64,000 bases of DNA, taken from Nostoc linckia z4. GTDB lineage: Bacteria; Cyanobacteriota; Cyanobacteriia; Cyanobacteriales; Nostocaceae. Below, in pieces: positions 29,421-38,986 of this stretch. The stretch spans positions 62,001 through 126,000 of the forward strand of contig NZ_LAHA01000021.1 of the NCBI RefSeq assembly GCF_002608075.1. The letters are read 5' to 3'. Position 1 is the stretch's first letter; every line of letters starts with the position of its first letter. The notes beneath the pieces are model-generated. The model was not told the origin of the DNA, did not search any database, and saw nothing but the letters and a program-made list of their open reading frames with translations. The position numbers and the translations under genes are program-made.

Positions 29421-29635
29421 TGATATCACAAAAGTCTAGGACTGTGCTTGTATCAATTAGGATGATTACATCTATTATCTAACCTGAGTGCAACCGCGCT
29501 TCCACTAGGGTTAATTCTTTTAGATTTACTTTACAAAAAGTTATATAGGCCACAGCATCTAAATAATAACTATAAAACGCTGAGGCTACAACCTGCCAAT
29601 AGTCATTAATTAGTCAAATAGCTGCAATTTTTTGC

Positions 29636-29665
29636 TTGACAAGGGCAAATTGCATTAGGTATAGT
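29636..29665 (+). promoter_or_regulatory. Candidate sigma-70 promoter for the coiled-coil gene pair
   Basis: TTGACA at 29636 and TATAGT at 29660 are separated by 18 bp, about 230 bp upstream of the first coiled-coil gene. The long leader that follows is otherwise unexplained. The match is good but was found by eye. Confidence 0.5.
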
Positions 29666-29893
29666 TATTAGTACAAAAATACTATTAAGCTTCCAAAGGA
29701 AAAATCTACTTAGAAAAACACAAAGAGACTATTGTGGGTAATTCTAAGTATACTTAAGTGTCGAATAGTAATTATTTCAGTGTTTACACTGCGTTAAAAA
29801 TACGATGTAAAGGCTACTCTGATGTCTGCATAGGGTAGTCATTGGTATGGCTTGCTACCCGATACATTATTGCCTATAGAACGGAGTTGGAAT

Positions 29894-30877
29894 ATGACTA
29901 CAGTTGGAGTCAAGGACAGCAAACAACAACTAATGCAAGCATTTCAACAAATTCTGATCCAAAGGAAAAAGCTGGATTTTAAAATAGCAACTAAACAAGA
30001 GGAAGCGGAAAAAGCAAAAAGTCAAGAAATTCTGCAAGCAGCTTCTGGATATACAGTTGATAGTATTATCAAAGGCTTAGCTGATTTGCAATTAGAGTTT
30101 GGTACTATTCTCAATACATTATCTGAAAAATTAGCTAGAGAAAACTCCAAACTAGATGAACTCAACCAAGCAATAGAAATTGAAACTCAACGCCTACAAG
30201 AGCTTCAGCAAATTAGAGTTGTTGCTGATACTCTAGATATTTTAAGTCAAGAACACCAAGAAAAACTCAAAATCTTAGAACAAGATAGCATTAGTAAAAA
30301 GGAAATTCTGGAAAAAGAAATTGCTCTCAGACGGAAAGAATGGCAAAAAGAACAAGCAGAGTATGAAGAAAAACTGCAAGCATATAATGATTTATTAACC
30401 AAAGAACGCCAGCAAGAAGAAGAAGAATTTCAATATAAATTAGAAACAACTCGTAAACTAAATACAGACAGTTACGAAGCCATCAAGCGTCAACAAGAAA
30501 GAGAAATTCAAGAAAATTCTCAAAACAAAGAAAAAGACTGGAACCAACGACAAAAAATACTCACCCAACATCAGCCGCTATTTGCAGATTATCAACAAAA
30601 AGTAGCTACATTTCCGAACGAACTTGAAGAAGCAGTTAAAAAAGCTAGAGAGGAAGCAATTAAAGAAGCTAATCAAAAAGCTAAAATTGAAGCTGATTTA
30701 TTTGAAAAAGAATGGGAATCTAGTAAACAGAGTTATGAATTAAAAATTCAATCTCTAGAAGAAACAATTAAGAAACAAACTGAGCAAATAGAAGGCATTT
30801 CTGCTCAATTACAAACAGCATTAAAACAAGCACAAGATTTAGCTATGAGGGCTTTTGGTAATTCTAGTGCTAAATAA
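29894..30877 (+). CDS. Coiled-coil protein, ZicK/ZacK-like, first of tandem pair
   Basis: About 327 residues, nearly all charged helix with Gln, Glu and Lys and few hydrophobics. A short less-charged module (SGYTVDSIIKGLADLQLEFG) lies near residues 50-70, and a coiled coil follows to the C-terminus. It has no signal or membrane segment. It is paralogous to the next gene; both share LxxxFG after the module, long Glu-rich coils and a C-terminal QLxxALKQxQDLAxxA. The tandem pair resembles the ZicK/ZacK heteropolymer-forming proteins reported from Anabaena, which affect filament shape; that identity is from memory. ATG at 29894 with GGAG upstream. Confidence 0.75.
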   Translation: MTTVGVKDSKQQLMQAFQQILIQRKKLDFKIATKQEEAEKAKSQEILQAASGYTVDSIIKGLADLQLEFGTILNTLSEKLARENSKLDELNQAIEIETQRLQELQQIRVVADTLDILSQEHQEKLKILEQDSISKKEILEKEIALRRKEWQKEQAEYEEKLQAYNDLLTKERQQEEEEFQYKLETTRKLNTDSYEAIKRQQEREIQENSQNKEKDWNQRQKILTQHQPLFADYQQKVATFPNELEEAVKKAREEAIKEANQKAKIEADLFEKEWESSKQSYELKIQSLEETIKKQTEQIEGISAQLQTALKQAQDLAMRAFGNSSAK

Positions 30878-30931
30878 TTTTAGTTTATTGGAAGAATCTT
30901 TAATTTTCAATTCCTGAAGAGGAGGTTTGTT

Positions 30932-32011
30932 GTGGTGGTGAAAAAACCGACTGAGAAGAATACTAAAGTAGAAATTCTTCAGGCGTATGAGGAGTTAGCT
31001 AAAGAACAAGCAGCGCTAAAATCGCAACTCGAACAAGTTGTGAAAGAAAGTAAGTCTGTAACAAAAGAACAGCCTAAAATAGAGCAAAAAACACCTATGA
31101 ATCAGCTTTCTAGCGTCCAACAAAAGATGAATACTACAATTGAAAGCTTAGCAAAAATTCAATTAGGTTTTGGTAGCGCTGCTAATGAATTATCGGAACA
31201 ATTGACAACTAAAGCTTCTAAATTAGAAGAAATCAGACGAACTTTAGAGGATGAAATTCAACAATTAAAGCAGTTACATAATTTAGAAATTTCTGATGAT
31301 ATTTTGGATACTCTTATCCAAGCCTATGAAGATAATTCTAAAGCTTATCAAGAAGAATATAGCCAACGTGCTGAAGTATTATTGCAAGAAATAGCAGATG
31401 GAAGAAATACCTGGGGAAAAGAACAAGAAGAACATCAACGGACGATAAAAGAACGGAACGAAAACTTGAATAAAACTCGCCAACGGGATGCATCGGAGTA
31501 TAAGTATAATCTAGAACTCCAACGGCAACTAGATAATGACGAATACGAACAACATCAAAAAGTATTATATAAGCAGCTAGAGGAATTACTCCAAGAAACA
31601 GAAAAACAGTGGACTGAACGAGAGAAAGCAATTTCTGAACGAGAAAAACAATTTGAAGAATTGAAAGCTAAAGTAGAGGGTTTTCCCAAAGAAAAAGAAG
31701 CAGCCATCAAAAAAGCTACAGAAGAAGGCAAAGGTATTGCCCATTATCAAGCTAAGGTGAAATCAGATTTATATTCCAAGGAAGTAGAAGGGCAAAAGCG
31801 CTTTTATGAACAAAGACTGCAATCTCTAGAACAGACTATTACTAATCAAGAGACACGCATTCAAAATCTTTCTAAACAACTTGAATCTGCACTGAAACAA
31901 GTTCAGGATTTGGCAGTTAAAGCTATTGAAGGTACTTCCAATGTGAATTCCTATCAGGTAATGAAAGAAATAGCTTTAGAACAGGCAAAGAGTCAAGTTA
32001 AAAATAAATAA
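30932..32011 (+). CDS. Coiled-coil protein, ZicK/ZacK-like, second of tandem pair
   Basis: A 359-residue coiled-coil protein with the same plan as its upstream neighbour: a polar N-terminus, a QKMNTTIESLAKIQLGFG module near 70-90, then Glu/Gln/Lys-rich coils and a C-terminal QLESALKQVQDLAVKA. It starts at one of three consecutive GTGs (30932, 30935, 30938) behind AGAGGAGG. The 54-bp gap suggests co-transcription with the first gene, so equal production and hetero-assembly are plausible. Codons are AT-rich. A 7-bp repeat array starts right at the stop codon. Confidence 0.75.
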   Translation: MVVKKPTEKNTKVEILQAYEELAKEQAALKSQLEQVVKESKSVTKEQPKIEQKTPMNQLSSVQQKMNTTIESLAKIQLGFGSAANELSEQLTTKASKLEEIRRTLEDEIQQLKQLHNLEISDDILDTLIQAYEDNSKAYQEEYSQRAEVLLQEIADGRNTWGKEQEEHQRTIKERNENLNKTRQRDASEYKYNLELQRQLDNDEYEQHQKVLYKQLEELLQETEKQWTEREKAISEREKQFEELKAKVEGFPKEKEAAIKKATEEGKGIAHYQAKVKSDLYSKEVEGQKRFYEQRLQSLEQTITNQETRIQNLSKQLESALKQVQDLAVKAIEGTSNVNSYQVMKEIALEQAKSQVKNK

Positions 32012-32153
32012 GTCAGAATTCAGGAGTCAGAATTCAGGAGTCAGAATTCAGGAGTCAGAAGTCAGAAGTCAGAAGTCAGAAGTCAGAAGTCAGGAGTCAG
32101 AAGTCAGGAGTCAGAATTCAGGAGTCAGAAGTCAGGAGTCAGAAGTCAGGAGT
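32012..32153. repeat. 7-bp STRR array (AGTCAGA/AGTCAGG/ATTCAGG), about 20 units
   Basis: The array starts directly after the coiled-coil gene's stop codon and mixes three related heptamers. Its reverse complement form (GAATTCT units) occurs at 32318-32349, on the other side of a perfect palindrome. Confidence 0.95.
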
Positions 32154-32234
32154 ATTTGAGACGCAAGCTGAATAATTTCAGGAAAATTAAGAGGCTATAC
32201 GGCTTTTCAATTAAGTAAAATATCACTACTTTTT

Positions 32235-32261
32235 AGGGGCGCACAATAGCTGTGCGCCCCT
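32235..32261. repeat. Perfect 11-bp-stem palindrome
   Basis: AGGGGCGCACA and TGTGCGCCCCT are separated by five bases. This kind of GC-rich hairpin is dispersed in cyanobacterial intergenic DNA. It could also end transcription of the coiled-coil genes, though no T-run follows. Confidence 0.85.
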
Positions 32262-32317
32262 ACAACATGTTGAATACAAAGAAGAACAGTTATATAGTAT
32301 TCTGGTTTTCTAATGTT

Positions 32318-32349
32318 TCTGAATTCTGAATTCTGAATTCTGAATTCTG
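32318..32349. repeat. 7-bp STRR array (GAATTCT)
   Basis: About four GAATTCT units, inverted relative to the array at 32012-32153. A further copy of the same heptamer family lies at about 34425-34470. Confidence 0.9.
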
Positions 32350-32352
32350 TTT

Positions 32353-32469
32353 TTATTCTGTTTTCTTTGGTTTTTTGATATCTGGAGGAGGTTGTAGTTT
32401 CTTCTTCTTTGTTGCATTAGCCTGTGTTGGATTAAATGCTTGCTGGGAGTTTTTATCTTGACTAGTCAT
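32353..32469 (-). CDS. Possible small basic protein, 38 residues
   Basis: An ATG at 32469 opens a 38-codon frame encoding MTSQDKNSQQAFNPTQANAT followed by KKKKLQPPPDIKKPKKTE. The composition (Gln/Asn then Lys/Pro) is not that of a chance repeat frame, and the stop abuts the GAATTCT array. No clear ribosome site is visible. The family is unknown. It could be a real small protein or a chance ORF. Confidence 0.4.
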   Translation of the reverse strand: MTSQDKNSQQAFNPTQANATKKKKLQPPPDIKKPKKTE

Positions 32470-32773
32470 AATTAAATTTTTAAGTTTACTACAATGTTAT
32501 CTACATCACGTATATTATCGATTACAGAAATATATCGGATAAAATTTAAGTTTAAATAAATAAGAGACACAGAAGTGTCTAAGTAAATGGCAACTTTAGC
32601 GTTGCTTAAGTATTGTAAGTGTTCCTGAATCTAGTCCCATATTGGGTATTCTGGTCTTGGGTGCAGCAGGAATTACTTTCCAAATTAAGCGGCAATTTAA
32701 GCACTAGTATCAAAAAGTGTCTAGATTAGACAAATATTTGTCTAATCTAGAGTCTTGCTGAAAGCAGAAAATA

Positions 32774-33547
32774 TCAAGCAAAACTAGAAAAACCAAAATT
32801 AGGCGGTATATCCTGAATTCGTCCAGGGCCGATCGCTTGTAATGCTTCTTTGAGTAAAATATCTCCAGTATATAAGGCACGTCCGACAATTACACCATTC
32901 ACGCCTTGTGGTTCTAACGCCAGCAAACTCAACAAATCGGTAACAGAACTAACTCCGCCAGAAGCGATTACTGGTATATTAATTGCATCAGCTAGTTCCC
33001 GCAAAGCTTCTATATTGGGGCCTGCAAGAGTACCATCACGATGTATATCAGTATAAATAATAGCTGCCGCACCAAATTCTTGCATTGTGACAGCAAGTTG
33101 GGTTGCTAAAACTTCCGAGGTTTCTAGCCAACCGCGAGTAGCTACCCGGCCATTGCGGGCGTCAATACCAATAATAATTTTTTGGGGAAACTCTTGGCAA
33201 AGTTCTTGCACTAGTTGGGGTTGTTCCACAGCAATCGTACCAAGAATTGCCCACTGTACGCCGAGATTGAACACTTGTTCTACACTAGTGCGATCGCGTA
33301 ATCCTCCACCAATTTCAATGGGTATCGATACTGCTTGAGCGATCGCTTCAATTGCTGGAAGATTTACTACTTTACCTGCTTTTGCACCATCTAAATCAAC
33401 TACGTGCAATCTCGTAGCACCTTGTTCCACCCACTGTTTAGCAACATCAGCCGGGTTTTCGCTAAAAACTTGCGAGCGATCGTAATCTCCCTGATACAGT
33501 CGCACACAACGACCTTCTAGTAAATCTATTGCTGGAATTACATCCAT
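32774..33547 (-). CDS. hisA: Phosphoribosylformimino-AICAR-P isomerase (histidine biosynthesis)
   Basis: A 257-residue TIM barrel that performs the Amadori-type isomerisation in histidine synthesis. The catalytic aspartates are visible: Asp8 in [10 protein letters not shown], and the second in [15 protein letters not shown]. Phosphate-binding loops are EIGGGLRD and ASGGVSS. Length is normal. No other his gene is adjacent, which is common in cyanobacteria. Confidence 0.96.
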   Translation of the reverse strand: MDVIPAIDLLEGRCVRLYQGDYDRSQVFSENPADVAKQWVEQGATRLHVVDLDGAKAGKVVNLPAIEAIAQAVSIPIEIGGGLRDRTSVEQVFNLGVQWAILGTIAVEQPQLVQELCQEFPQKIIIGIDARNGRVATRGWLETSEVLATQLAVTMQEFGAAAIIYTDIHRDGTLAGPNIEALRELADAINIPVIASGGVSSVTDLLSLLALEPQGVNGVIVGRALYTGDILLKEALQAIGPGRIQDIPPNFGFSSFA

Positions 33548-33737
33548 TTACTTTTCCTCTCAATCGAGTTTGAAAATGGGCATTGGGCATGGGGCATTGG
33601 GCATTGAGAAATAAGTTTCAACGTTGAGGTTTTGAACTCCAACTTTGAACCTCTGAACTCCAACTTTAAGCCTCTGAAGCTCACAACTTTCATTTTTAAA
33701 TCTTCCTTATCATCTTCCATGCCCCATGCCCCATGCC

Positions 33738-34031
33738 CTATTCCCCATTTTTCAATTCCTTGACTGCTTGCCGAAAACCCAACACAATCAAGATATTTGT
33801 CAGGGTTAAAAATACTTCTGCACCGCCGTGTAACCAATCTACGTTGGCTAGAGACTTGCCATAGTGCAATTGGGCATAAATTCCTGCGGGAATGGTGATG
33901 AAGACAAATACAAGAGTACCGTAAAATCCATACAGCGCTAAACGCGGCATTTGCGGACTACGGCTGATAAACCACAAGAAACCCAAATAGGGAAATAATG
34001 AAAGCGCAAACAGGGTTTCTTTAGACATCAT
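33738..34031 (-). CDS. DUF3593 membrane protein
   Basis: A 97-residue protein with about three membrane segments (LFALSLFPYLGFLWFI, LYGFYGTLVFVFITIPAGIYA, EVFLTLTNILIVLGF). It matches the DUF3593 family of cyanobacteria and chloroplast-bearing plants. Its ATG overlaps the stop of the Ycf49-like gene by four bases (ATGA), indicating translational coupling. The C-terminal end runs into repeat sequence. A role in the photosynthetic membrane is likely by distribution but unproven. Confidence 0.82.
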   Translation of the reverse strand: MMSKETLFALSLFPYLGFLWFISRSPQMPRLALYGFYGTLVFVFITIPAGIYAQLHYGKSLANVDWLHGGAEVFLTLTNILIVLGFRQAVKELKNGE

Positions 34032-34363
34032 TGCTTTGATTTAATAGGTTGGGGTGCAACAGTGTTATTGGACTTTGTGGAACGCCAAATCAAAACCGCC
34101 GCCGCCCAAAGTGTAATGTTACCAACTAAGGTCATGGTAGCTTGAAGTATTACCAGCCATTCAAGAGATTCGGCGTTGTCGAAATAGTGCCAAGTACAAG
34201 CACACATGGCACTAACCAAAGCTGGTAACATGGCAAGGGACAATACCCACCAATTACGGTTACGAGTGAGTTCGCCGTAAGTCCAAACCAACCAAATGGC
34301 GATAATCCATTCAATAACGCTAGAAATATGAATAATCCAGGTGGGAATCGAAAGAACGTGCAT
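34028..34363 (-). CDS. Ycf49-like protein (DUF2499)
   Basis: A 111-residue membrane protein opening MHVLSIPTWIIHISSVIEW, with a conserved ACTWHYFDN segment and three membrane spans. The family occurs in cyanobacteria and, as ycf49, in some plastid genomes. It is paired with the DUF3593 gene through a four-base overlap. The function is unknown. The sequence upstream is STRR, so the promoter is not obvious. Confidence 0.85.
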   Translation of the reverse strand: MHVLSIPTWIIHISSVIEWIIAIWLVWTYGELTRNRNWWVLSLAMLPALVSAMCACTWHYFDNAESLEWLVILQATMTLVGNITLWAAAVLIWRSTKSNNTVAPQPIKSKQ

Positions 34364-34371
34364 AGAAGTGG

Positions 34372-34475
34372 GGAGTTAGGAGTTAGGAGTGGGGAGTTAG
34401 GAGTGGGGAGTTAGGAGTTAGGAGTTCTGAATTCTGAATTCTGAATTCTGAATTCTGAGTTCTCAATTCTGAATT
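34372..34475. repeat. STRR block (GTTAGGA then GAATTCT units)
   Basis: GGAGTTA-type heptamers at 34372-34424 pass into GAATTCT units to about 34475. AATCCAAA/AATCTAAA units follow up to the csaB start. Confidence 0.9.
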
Positions 34476-34519
34476 CTCGATCGAGTTGATAATCTAAAAT
34501 CCAAAATCCAAAATCTAAA

Positions 34520-35566
34520 ATGGCAAAGATGCGGGCGTTATTATCTGGATATTACGGTAAAGGTAATGGTGGTGACGAAGCTTTGTTGGCAACGCTTTTG
34601 CAAATGTTACCACCTGATGTGACGCCTGTGGTGCTTTCGGGTAATCCAGAGGAAACGCGCGATCGCTACAATGTAGAAACCCACAATCGTATGGCTGTTT
34701 TACCTGTTCTCCAAGCTTTGCGCTCTTGCGATGCTTTGATTTGGGGCGGTGGGAGTCTGATTCAAGACGTTACCAGTATTATTAGCCCATTTTATTATGG
34801 CGGACTGATGTCATTGGCACAGAATTTGGGTTTGAAAACTGTTGCTTGGGCGCAAGGTATCGGCCCGTTGGTGCGTCCTCAAACTCGCTTTTTAGCAAGG
34901 CAAACTTTTAGAAATTGTACCAAAGTCAGTGTGCGCGATCGCGCTAGTGCTGCTTTATTAGCTGAGTGGCAAATTCCTTGTATCATAGCTCCTGACCCGG
35001 TTTGGGCGTTGGAATCTAAACCAGTACCAGGACTTTGGGATTTACCTGCGCCGAGAATTGCGGTAACGTTGCGATCGCATCCCCAACTGACAGCAGCACG
35101 TTTGGCTAACTTGACTCGTGCATTGGTAGATTTTCAAAAAGCCACCCAAGCATTTATCTTACTGCTGCCATTCCAAAAAAGTGAAGATTTAAGTATTGCT
35201 CAAGCTATTCAACCCCAACTTCCAGATGTCAGCCAGATTTTATGTCTTGAAGATCCACAACTTTTAAAAGGTGTGTTTCGCGGTGTCGAAATGGCAATTG
35301 GAATGCGTTTGCACAGCTTAATTATGGCGGCGGCTGAAGGCTGTCGCTGTTTTGCTCTGAGTTACGATCCTAAGGTAAATCGCCTCATGGAAGAATTGGC
35401 AATACCTGGCTGGGATTTAGCAACTTTACCAGATGACTCCAATTTGATTGGTAAAACCTGGATGGAACATTATGCTAATGGCGATCCTTTATCACCCGAT
35501 CAAATACAATCTTTAGTTGATAGAGCATTAATGCACCGCGAGTTGTTAAGTGAAACTTTAAGTTAA
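34520..35566 (+). CDS. csaB: Polysaccharide pyruvyl transferase CsaB
   Basis: A 348-residue pyruvyl transferase that ketal-links pyruvate to a cell-wall-linked glycan; this modification is the ligand for SLH domains. It opens with SGYYGKGNGGDEALLATLL and has ALIWGGGSLIQDVTS and GMRLHSLIMAA, all typical of CsaB. It fits the SLH-porin at 23202-24833, which would bind the pyruvylated polymer. The ATG lies directly after an AAAATCTAAAAT repeat, without a good ribosome site. Confidence 0.9.
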   Translation: MAKMRALLSGYYGKGNGGDEALLATLLQMLPPDVTPVVLSGNPEETRDRYNVETHNRMAVLPVLQALRSCDALIWGGGSLIQDVTSIISPFYYGGLMSLAQNLGLKTVAWAQGIGPLVRPQTRFLARQTFRNCTKVSVRDRASAALLAEWQIPCIIAPDPVWALESKPVPGLWDLPAPRIAVTLRSHPQLTAARLANLTRALVDFQKATQAFILLLPFQKSEDLSIAQAIQPQLPDVSQILCLEDPQLLKGVFRGVEMAIGMRLHSLIMAAAEGCRCFALSYDPKVNRLMEELAIPGWDLATLPDDSNLIGKTWMEHYANGDPLSPDQIQSLVDRALMHRELLSETLS

Positions 35567-35722
35567 AGAAAATCTCATTAGGACTTGCTGAAAAAGTCTT
35601 TTTGTGAAGGTAGGGAACAGGGAATAGGGTTAGGGGAATAGAGAAGAGTTTTAACCATAGGTTTTCTAATTTATCAGTCAACAGTTAACAGTCAACAGTC
35701 AACACTTAACACTCCCCATCCC

Positions 35723-36550
35723 CTAATTCTTAATTCCTGTGGTGGCAATACCCTCAATAAACTGACGCTGACCGATTAAAAATAATACCATCACTGGAAC
35801 TGTGGCTATTGTTACTGCTGCCATCATTAAAGGCCAATTATTGGTAAATTGGTCTTGAAATTCAGCTAACGCTAACTGCACAGTCCTTAATTCTGGACGT
35901 GTGGTAAACACCAGAGGTTTAAACAAATCATTCCATTCACCGATGAAAGTGAACAAAAATAGTGTTACCAACGCTGGACGAGCCAAAGGTAACATTACTC
36001 GCCACAAAATTTGCAGTCGGTTGGCTCCATCTATGGCTGCGGCTTCTTCTAACTCTAAGGGAATTGTCTGGAAATATTGACGTAACAAGAAAATACCGAA
36101 GCCGTTGACCGCAGTGGGTAAAATTAGCGCTCCATAGGTATTTATCAGGTGTCCCCACTTCAGCACCAAAAAAATTGGAATTACCAACAATTGAAAGGGA
36201 ATCACCAAAGTGGCTAAGACAACCAACAGCAAAGCTTGGCGTCCGCGAAACTTCAGCCGTGCGAGGGCGTAACCAGCTAAAGCGGAAGTGAGAATCTGAA
36301 ACGCTGTCACAGCGATCGCTACCAAGGTAGAATTAGCAAACGCCAGTAAAAATTTACCTCGCTGCCATGCAGCCTGATAATTTGCTAAAGACCAGTTATT
36401 TTTGGACAAATCTTTTGCACTCACCATCCCTGGTGCAAAGGAGGTGAGAAAGACCACAAACAGCGGTAGGAGAACGATAAATGCTCCTAGCACTAAGACT
36501 ACTAAGCTCACAAAGTCGCCAGATTTGAAATTCCAGTTTGGTTTGGACAT
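35723..36550 (-). CDS. Carbohydrate ABC transporter permease (MalG type)
   Basis: About 275 residues with six membrane segments and the EAA loop (LELEEAAAIDGANRLQILWR) that contacts the ATPase. It begins with the MalG-like first helix and ends HxGIKN-like (EGIATTGIKN). It would be half of the permease of a binding-protein-dependent sugar importer. Its partner permease, ATPase and binding protein are not next to it. I use the ATG at 36550 over a TTG at 36559. Confidence 0.9.
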   Translation of the reverse strand: MSKPNWNFKSGDFVSLVVLVLGAFIVLLPLFVVFLTSFAPGMVSAKDLSKNNWSLANYQAAWQRGKFLLAFANSTLVAIAVTAFQILTSALAGYALARLKFRGRQALLLVVLATLVIPFQLLVIPIFLVLKWGHLINTYGALILPTAVNGFGIFLLRQYFQTIPLELEEAAAIDGANRLQILWRVMLPLARPALVTLFLFTFIGEWNDLFKPLVFTTRPELRTVQLALAEFQDQFTNNWPLMMAAVTIATVPVMVLFLIGQRQFIEGIATTGIKN

Positions 36551-36730
36551 GAGTTGCAAAGCATTGCATTTGTTTCTCTGGTACTAGAGCATCGACCCCA
36601 GCAACAGCTAATCTATAAACATAGTTACTTGTTAAGTTAAATTAAACCACAATGATTATTACCCTCTGTTCTTAGGGTAAATTGAATCCTGGTGTCAAAT
36701 AATTCTTGGTTTTACAGGAGAAAACATACC

Positions 36731-37429
36731 ATGCAGCAGCTTACAGACCAATTTCAGGAAATTGATTTCCACAGTGAAAAATACAAAGACGCCTATAGCC
36801 GGATTAACGCCATCGTGATTGAAGGGGAACAAGAAGCCCATGAAAATTACATCCAACTAGCTCAATTGCTGCCAGAATCCGAAAAAGAATTGGTTCGTCT
36901 TTCTAAGATGGAAAGTCGTCACAAGAAAGGATTTGAAGCTTGTGGACGCAATTTACAAGTGACCCCAGATTTGCAATTTGCTAAGGAATTTTTCTCTGGA
37001 CTACACCAAAACTTCCAAACAGCGGCCGCCCAAGGCAAAGTTGTCACTTGTTTATTGATTCAGTCTTTGATTATTGAATGTTTTGCGATCGCAGCATACA
37101 ACATCTATATTCCCGTTGCTGATGACTTTGCCCGTAAAATCACTGAGGGAGTCGTCAAAGATGAGTATAGCCATCTCAACTTTGGAGAAGTTTGGCTCAA
37201 AGAAAACTTTGCCGCATCCAAAGCCGAATTAGAAGAAGCAAATCGCCAAAACCTGCCACTTGTTTGGAAAATGCTCAACCAAGTAGCCGACGATGCCAAA
37301 ACTTTAGCAATGGAAAAAGAAGCTTTAATAGAAGACTTTATGATTCAGTATGGTGAAGCATTAGGTAACATTGGTTTCAAAACTTTTGAGATTATGCGTT
37401 TGTCAGCCCACGGACTCGCAGCCGCTTAA
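36731..37429 (+). CDS. ado: Aldehyde-deformylating oxygenase (alkane synthase)
   Basis: A 232-residue ferritin-like diiron enzyme that converts fatty aldehydes to Cn-1 alkanes or alkenes plus formate. The diiron ligands sit in [27 protein letters not shown] and [11 protein letters not shown], the two ExxH sets plus two Glu. Length matches the family exactly. The ATG at 36731 has CAGGAG upstream; a TTG at 36692 is not needed. It is followed by aar, which makes its substrate. Confidence 0.96.
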   Translation: MQQLTDQFQEIDFHSEKYKDAYSRINAIVIEGEQEAHENYIQLAQLLPESEKELVRLSKMESRHKKGFEACGRNLQVTPDLQFAKEFFSGLHQNFQTAAAQGKVVTCLLIQSLIIECFAIAAYNIYIPVADDFARKITEGVVKDEYSHLNFGEVWLKENFAASKAELEEANRQNLPLVWKMLNQVADDAKTLAMEKEALIEDFMIQYGEALGNIGFKTFEIMRLSAHGLAAA

Positions 37430-37439
37430 TAAAGTTAAG

Positions 37440-37735
37440 AGTGAGGAGTCAGAAGTCAGGAGTTAGGAGTTAGGAGTTAGGAGTTAAAAGTTGGGAGTTA
37501 AGCCTTAGAAAGCTTGAACTTGAAACTGCTAACTCACACATGATGTGAATTAAAAACTCACATTGTCCCATAAGGGTTTCCCAGCTGGAACAAAACCGTC
37601 ATTTTTGAATCATCAACAAAATTGAAAGCTTTTCAACTCTTGATTCACATTCAACTTAACTCTTAACTCCTAACTCCCAACTCCTAACTTTCAACTCCTC
37701 GCTTTCAACTTTCAACTTCCAACTCATTTCACGCG
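37440..37735. repeat. STRR blocks flanking the ado-aar spacer
   Basis: GTTAGGA units lie at about 37452-37500, and CTAACTC/CAACTCC/TTTCAAC units, their reverse-complement type, at about 37660-37730. The gap between holds no gene. Confidence 0.85.
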
Positions 37736-37766
37736 CTCAAGACAGCACAAGGCTAATAATCATTAC

Positions 37767-38786
37767 ATGTTTGGTCTAATTGGACATCTGACTAGTTTAG
37801 AACACGCTCAAGCAGTAGCTCAAGAATTGGGATACCCAGAATATGCCGATCAAGGGCTAGACTTTTGGTGCAGCGCCCCGCCACAGATTGTTGATAATAT
37901 CACTGTTACCAGTGTCACTGGACAGAAAATAGAAGGACGCTATGTAGAATCTTGCTTTTTGCCAGAAATGCTTGCTACCCGTCGCATCAAAGCAGCAACG
38001 CGGAAAGTGCTGAACGCTATGGCACACGCACAAAAACATGGCATTAATATTACAGCGTTAGGCGGATTTTCCTCGATTATTTTTGAAAATTTTAAGTTGG
38101 AACAGTTTAGCCAAGTCCGCAACATTAAACTAGAGTTTGAACGCTTCACTACTGGAAATACCCATACTGCTTATATTATTAGTCGGCAGGTAGAAGAAGC
38201 ATCAAAACAGCTGGGAATTGAACTCTCAAAAGCCACAGTCGCTGTATGTGGCGCTACTGGTGATATTGGTAGTGCAGTTACACGTTGGCTAGATGCGAGA
38301 ACAGATGTTCAAGAACTTCTGCTCATAGCCCGCGACCAAGAACGTCTCAAAGAATTGCAAGGCGAACTGGGACGAGGAAAAGTCATGAGTTTGCCGGAAG
38401 CACTACCCCAAGCTGATATTGTAGTTTGGGTTGCTAGTATGCCCAAAGGTGTGGAAATTGACCCTACCGTTTTAAAACAACCATGTTTGTTGATTGATGG
38501 TGGTTATCCTAAAAATTTAGCAACAAAAATTCAACATCCCGGTGTACGCGTGTTAAATGGTGGAATTGTAGAGCATTCGCTGGATATTGACTGGAAAATT
38601 ATGAAAATCGTCAATATGGACGTACCAGCACGCCAGTTGTTTGCTTGTTTTGCCGAATCCATGTTGCTGGAATTTGAGAAGTTGTACACGAACTTTTCAT
38701 GGGGACGCAATCAGATTACCGTAGACAAAATGGAGCAGATTGGTCGGGTGTCAGTGAAACATGGATTTAGACCGTTGTTGGTTTAA
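37767..38786 (+). CDS. aar: Long-chain acyl-ACP reductase
   Basis: A 339-residue NADPH-dependent enzyme that reduces acyl-ACP to fatty aldehyde, the first step of cyanobacterial alkane synthesis. An N-terminal domain ([14 protein letters not shown]) is followed by a Rossmann domain with the NADP loop [12 protein letters not shown]. The active-site Cys is expected in [10 protein letters not shown]. ado lies upstream and accA downstream on the same strand, the usual cyanobacterial order. Confidence 0.97.
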   Translation: MFGLIGHLTSLEHAQAVAQELGYPEYADQGLDFWCSAPPQIVDNITVTSVTGQKIEGRYVESCFLPEMLATRRIKAATRKVLNAMAHAQKHGINITALGGFSSIIFENFKLEQFSQVRNIKLEFERFTTGNTHTAYIISRQVEEASKQLGIELSKATVAVCGATGDIGSAVTRWLDARTDVQELLLIARDQERLKELQGELGRGKVMSLPEALPQADIVVWVASMPKGVEIDPTVLKQPCLLIDGGYPKNLATKIQHPGVRVLNGGIVEHSLDIDWKIMKIVNMDVPARQLFACFAESMLLEFEKLYTNFSWGRNQITVDKMEQIGRVSVKHGFRPLLV

Positions 38787-38941
38787 TGGGCATGGGGCAT
38801 GGGGCATGGGGCATGGGGCAGAGGGGCAAAGGGGCAGAGGGAGCAGACAAGGAAGTGTGGGAAGAGAAGGAAGAAAGATTTCTTGCCCATCCTCCGATGC
38901 CCATCCTCCGAAGCCCAATGCCCCATGCCCAATGCCCAATA
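38787..38941. repeat. Inverted STRR pair between aar and accA
   Basis: GGGGCAT units (38789-38822) and ATGCCCA/ATGCCCC units (38899-38940) face each other and could form a long imperfect hairpin. ORFs that cross it on both strands are repeat shadows. Confidence 0.85.
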
Positions 38942-38986
38942 AGTAATGACAAAAAATAGATAATTCGTAACTCATAACTCCTAACG

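Noticed and set aside
32012..32153. Regular repeats that might suggest a CRISPR array
   Set aside because: The units are contiguous 7-mers with no spacers, and no cas gene is present.
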